From the NCBI GenBank assembly GCA_030765525.1, contig JAVCCK010000038.1:186001-250000 (forward strand): a DNA stretch of 64,000 nt. Direction: 5' to 3'. The stretch is from Candidatus Lernaella stagnicola. GTDB lineage: Bacteria; Lernaellota; Lernaellaia; Lernaellales; Lernaellaceae. Position numbers and translations under genes: made by a program. The notes below the pieces were generated by a model, which saw only the letters and a list, made by a program, of their open reading frames with translations, was not told the DNA's origin and made no database searches. Of the stretch, positions 61,855-64,000 are shown in pieces. How positions within the stretch are numbered: position 1 is the first letter of the stretch; every line of letters starts with the position of its first letter.

Positions 61855-63137
61855 AACAACGGCAGGAAGAAAACGGTTTGGAGGTCGAAGCGATCTTCGT
61901 AACGCAGGCTGTTGCGGCCGCCGACCGGATACGCGTAACCCACGTTGAACAAGCCCGGCACGCGAATCCACGACAAGGGCACGCCCACCTGCAGAGCCAG
62001 CGAGTGCCCGTCACCGGCCAGATACGATTCGCCGGCGTCGAAAAAGCGTTTGAGGTCCGCGTCGGCGTTGATGATCGGCTCCTGCCGGTAATCGTAAAAG
62101 TACCCGAAGCCCAACGTGAAGTAGCGCAGGTAGAAAGTGACGGCCGCCAGCGTGTCGACCTGTGCGCCCGGGGTGATGGTGTAGCTGCGGTCGACCTTCG
62201 ACAGATCCAGAAAGCGGTTGTCGTCCAGTTGTAGATCACCGGAAAGCCCGGCGAGCGCGGCGTTGGGTTCGCTCCATTTCGGTCCCTCGCGCTCGTCTTC
62301 CAGATAGTAGAAGAAGCTGCCTTCGAGCCACAAACCGATCCACTGGAGACGCCCGGGAAGGCGAACGTGCATCATGTGCGTCAAGCCGGGCGCCAGGCTG
62401 CCCTGCCCGACATCAAGCTGCGCCCCCATGCCGAAACGTTGCGCTTGGTTGGGATCGGCCAGGATTCCGCTGGGCACGATTAACGAGAACTGCGAGGTGG
62501 CGCTGAAGTACCGACCTTCGTAGTAGGTCCACAGGAAGCCCGTCGTCAGGTCGCCGGGGTCCCAACCGAGACTGCGGAAGCGGGCGTCCGGCGCGGGGCG
62601 GCCGTATTGCTCGTAAAGTCGGAAGAGGTCTTCGACGGTGCGCACGCCGATACGCGCGGAGGTTCCCGGTGTGAAACGGAAGTCCAGGTCGGCTTCTTGC
62701 TTGACCAGGGGGAAGTGCGCGTAAAACGTAACGTGGTCCAAGATGCCGTAGCTCAATCGTAGATCGAGCATTTGCAGGCGGCCGTCGACCTCGGTGATGA
62801 ACTGAAAGAAACGCCCGTCGCTGCCGAAGGGGTCCTGCGGGCGCATCGATTGGATGACGTCGCCGACGCGGTTGTCGTCGCGGTAGGCCGAGTCGTACCG
62901 CCGACTGCGGTAATCGAGCCGCAAGCCCAGTACCCGCTCGGGTACGCGTTCGCTGAGGCGGCCCCAAAGCAGAATGTCGCCTTGATCCTCAATCGCTTCG
63001 GTGGTTTGCATCATGCGCTGGTAGTAGCTCAGCGACGGTGGCGCGGGCGGTTCGTCCTGGGCGTGCACCGGGCTTCCGCCCACGAAAAACGCGGCCAGCA
63101 GTACCCACAACCATTGTCGCCGGGAGTAAACCGTCAT
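61851..63137 (-). CDS. predicted outer-membrane beta-barrel protein
   Basis: 428 residues: signal peptide WLWVLLAAFFVGGSPVHA, cleaved before QDEP, then alternating amphipathic strands throughout (MLDLRLSYGILDHVTFYAHF; FYLRYFTLGFGYFYDYRQEP) and a C-terminal Phe (TVFFLPLF), all as expected of an outer-membrane barrel. Resembles uncharacterised transporter-like barrels; no specific substrate. It begins three bases after the stop of the ceramidase-like gene, so the two form an operon. Confidence 0.78.
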   Translation of the reverse strand: MTVYSRRQWLWVLLAAFFVGGSPVHAQDEPPAPPSLSYYQRMMQTTEAIEDQGDILLWGRLSERVPERVLGLRLDYRSRRYDSAYRDDNRVGDVIQSMRPQDPFGSDGRFFQFITEVDGRLQMLDLRLSYGILDHVTFYAHFPLVKQEADLDFRFTPGTSARIGVRTVEDLFRLYEQYGRPAPDARFRSLGWDPGDLTTGFLWTYYEGRYFSATSQFSLIVPSGILADPNQAQRFGMGAQLDVGQGSLAPGLTHMMHVRLPGRLQWIGLWLEGSFFYYLEDEREGPKWSEPNAALAGLSGDLQLDDNRFLDLSKVDRSYTITPGAQVDTLAAVTFYLRYFTLGFGYFYDYRQEPIINADADLKRFFDAGESYLAGDGHSLALQVGVPLSWIRVPGLFNVGYAYPVGGRNSLRYEDRFDLQTVFFLPLF

Positions 63138-63140
63138 GCG

Positions 63141-64000
63141 CTAATTTTCCAGCAACTCCGTGAACGCGTCAAAGATAATCCGGCCCGTATACCGACCGGT
63201 GCTCATCGTGGTTTCGTAGCTGTACGTGGGGTCCGTCCACTGATGGGGCATCATGATATACCCGAGTTCGTCGTTCGCCAGGCCGACGACAAAGGGCACT
63301 TCCGCATAGGGCATGGCCGCTTTGAATTTGCGGCCCAGCTCCGGGAAGGGTTCGCCGGGAATCAGAGCGAAATGGGCGCCGCCGATGCGCACGGCCGTCA
63401 CTTCGGTGATGTAGTTTTGCCCTTGGACACGCTCGGGGTCGGAAGAAATAATCCGGCAGCGGAACATGCCGACAAAACGCGCGTTCCGAATGCGCAGGGG
63501 GACATCGACGGTTCGCACGTCGATCGGAACCCCGGCGTGACGCGGGCGGTCGACCACGGCGCGCAGCGCGGCGTCAGCCAAGGCGCGGCCCATGTCGTCC
63601 ATCCAGGCGATTTTCTGTTCGGGTTTAGGGAATTTTTTACGGTCGTCGAAACGGGCGATGCGCGGCGAGATCATCCCGCCCAAGGCGCCGTTATAGAAAA
63701 TGCCCACGCCGCCGCCGTTTTGTTCGCAGTACTTGTAGAAGCGTCCGGGGAAATCGGCGCTTATTTTCTTGTTCGACAGCAGCGTTTCGGCGTGGCAGGC
63801 GAAATTGGCCACGGTGGCCAGCGGCGTACCGTCGATTTTTTCCACACGCAACACGCTCATGCGGCGGTCGATCGGCCCCGTGGGGTGCGGGAACCAGATG
63901 TTGCTGGACCATTGAGGGTCGATCTCGGTCGTGCCCGTCGCGATGCGAACCGGTACGGCGCCGCGAATCGCTTCGTCAACGCCCAGCGCGATATCTTGAA
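63141..64000 (-). CDS. neutral/alkaline ceramidase-like protein (5' end outside window)
   Basis: The frame runs without a stop to the window edge; only the C-terminal ~286 residues are seen, and the start lies beyond position 64000. NFACHAETLL, ISADFPGRFYKYCEQ, GVGIFYNGALGGMISP and VPFVVGLANDELGYIMMPHQ match the neutral ceramidase N-terminal-domain family, whose zinc enzymes hydrolyse N-acyl-sphingosines. Many bacterial members have unknown substrates. Paired with the barrel gene that follows. Confidence 0.75.
   Translation of the reverse strand, partial: QDIALGVDEAIRGAVPVRIATGTTEIDPQWSSNIWFPHPTGPIDRRMSVLRVEKIDGTPLATVANFACHAETLLSNKKISADFPGRFYKYCEQNGGGVGIFYNGALGGMISPRIARFDDRKKFPKPEQKIAWMDDMGRALADAALRAVVDRPRHAGVPIDVRTVDVPLRIRNARFVGMFRCRIISSDPERVQGQNYITEVTAVRIGGAHFALIPGEPFPELGRKFKAAMPYAEVPFVVGLANDELGYIMMPHQWTDPTYSYETTMSTGRYTGRIIFDAFTELLEN

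Overview
The window reads as about 64 kb of chromosome from a GC-rich, Gram-negative, probably anaerobic or microaerophilic bacterium. The Gram-negative call rests on a TonB-dependent receptor, predicted outer-membrane barrels, many lipoproteins and a murein endopeptidase. The anaerobic call rests on a four-subunit 2-oxoacid:ferredoxin oxidoreductase and four radical SAM enzymes. Exported proteins with long Asp-Asp-Asp-Thr linkers occur in several lineages formerly placed in the Deltaproteobacteria, and in Lernaellota-like bacteria. I cannot assign a phylum from the sequence alone. No rRNA, tRNA or CRISPR array was seen.

Layout. 1-6561: three B12-binding radical SAM proteins with an endonuclease/exonuclease/phosphatase-family protein and a SAM methyltransferase. 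6652-11479: a permease fused to an SPFH (HflK-like) domain, two further SPFH proteins and a TetR regulator. 11476-25968: envelope genes (TonB receptor, SGNH hydrolase, MepA-like endopeptidase, DegT aminotransferase, EamA transporter, SppA peptidase, acyltransferase) and translation genes (prmA, rsmE, infA), plus a zinc-ribbon/pilin-like chimera and a fourth radical SAM enzyme. 26064-35483: Asp-rich lipoprotein, a SpsF-like/Maf-like glycan pair typical of flagellin glycosylation, mutS2, a flavin-binding split-barrel protein and a lipoprotein.

35652-43874 is the most unusual region. Five tandem paralogues of an exported beta-rich protein each end in an acidic linker and a terminal GCGC. They are flanked on both sides by TMTC-like multi-pass TPR proteins (candidate O-mannosyltransferases). 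At least three of the five have their own promoter candidate, and four are followed by a clear intrinsic terminator, so the genes look individually expressed. My hypothesis is that this is a surface-protein module whose products are anchored or cross-linked through the C-terminal cysteines and perhaps glycosylated by the flanking enzymes.

43931-50691: a lipoprotein with a poly-Asp/Asn tail, the korDABC-like operon, trxB, a START-like exported protein and a zinc-ribbon/FGE-domain protein. 50813-55357: a lower-GC islet with a PvuII-type DNA methyltransferase convergent with a winged-helix protein and a MORC/MutL-like GHKL ATPase carrying Ig-like domains. It is bounded by a duplicated 3' end of the adjacent nickel/cobalt-exporter gene, which looks like the scar of an insertion. 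55358-64000: the exporter operon, an AttH/CrtC-like protein, lipoproteins, an MFS transporter, a GNAT acetyltransferase, an outer-membrane barrel and the C-terminal part of a neutral-ceramidase-like protein that continues beyond the window.
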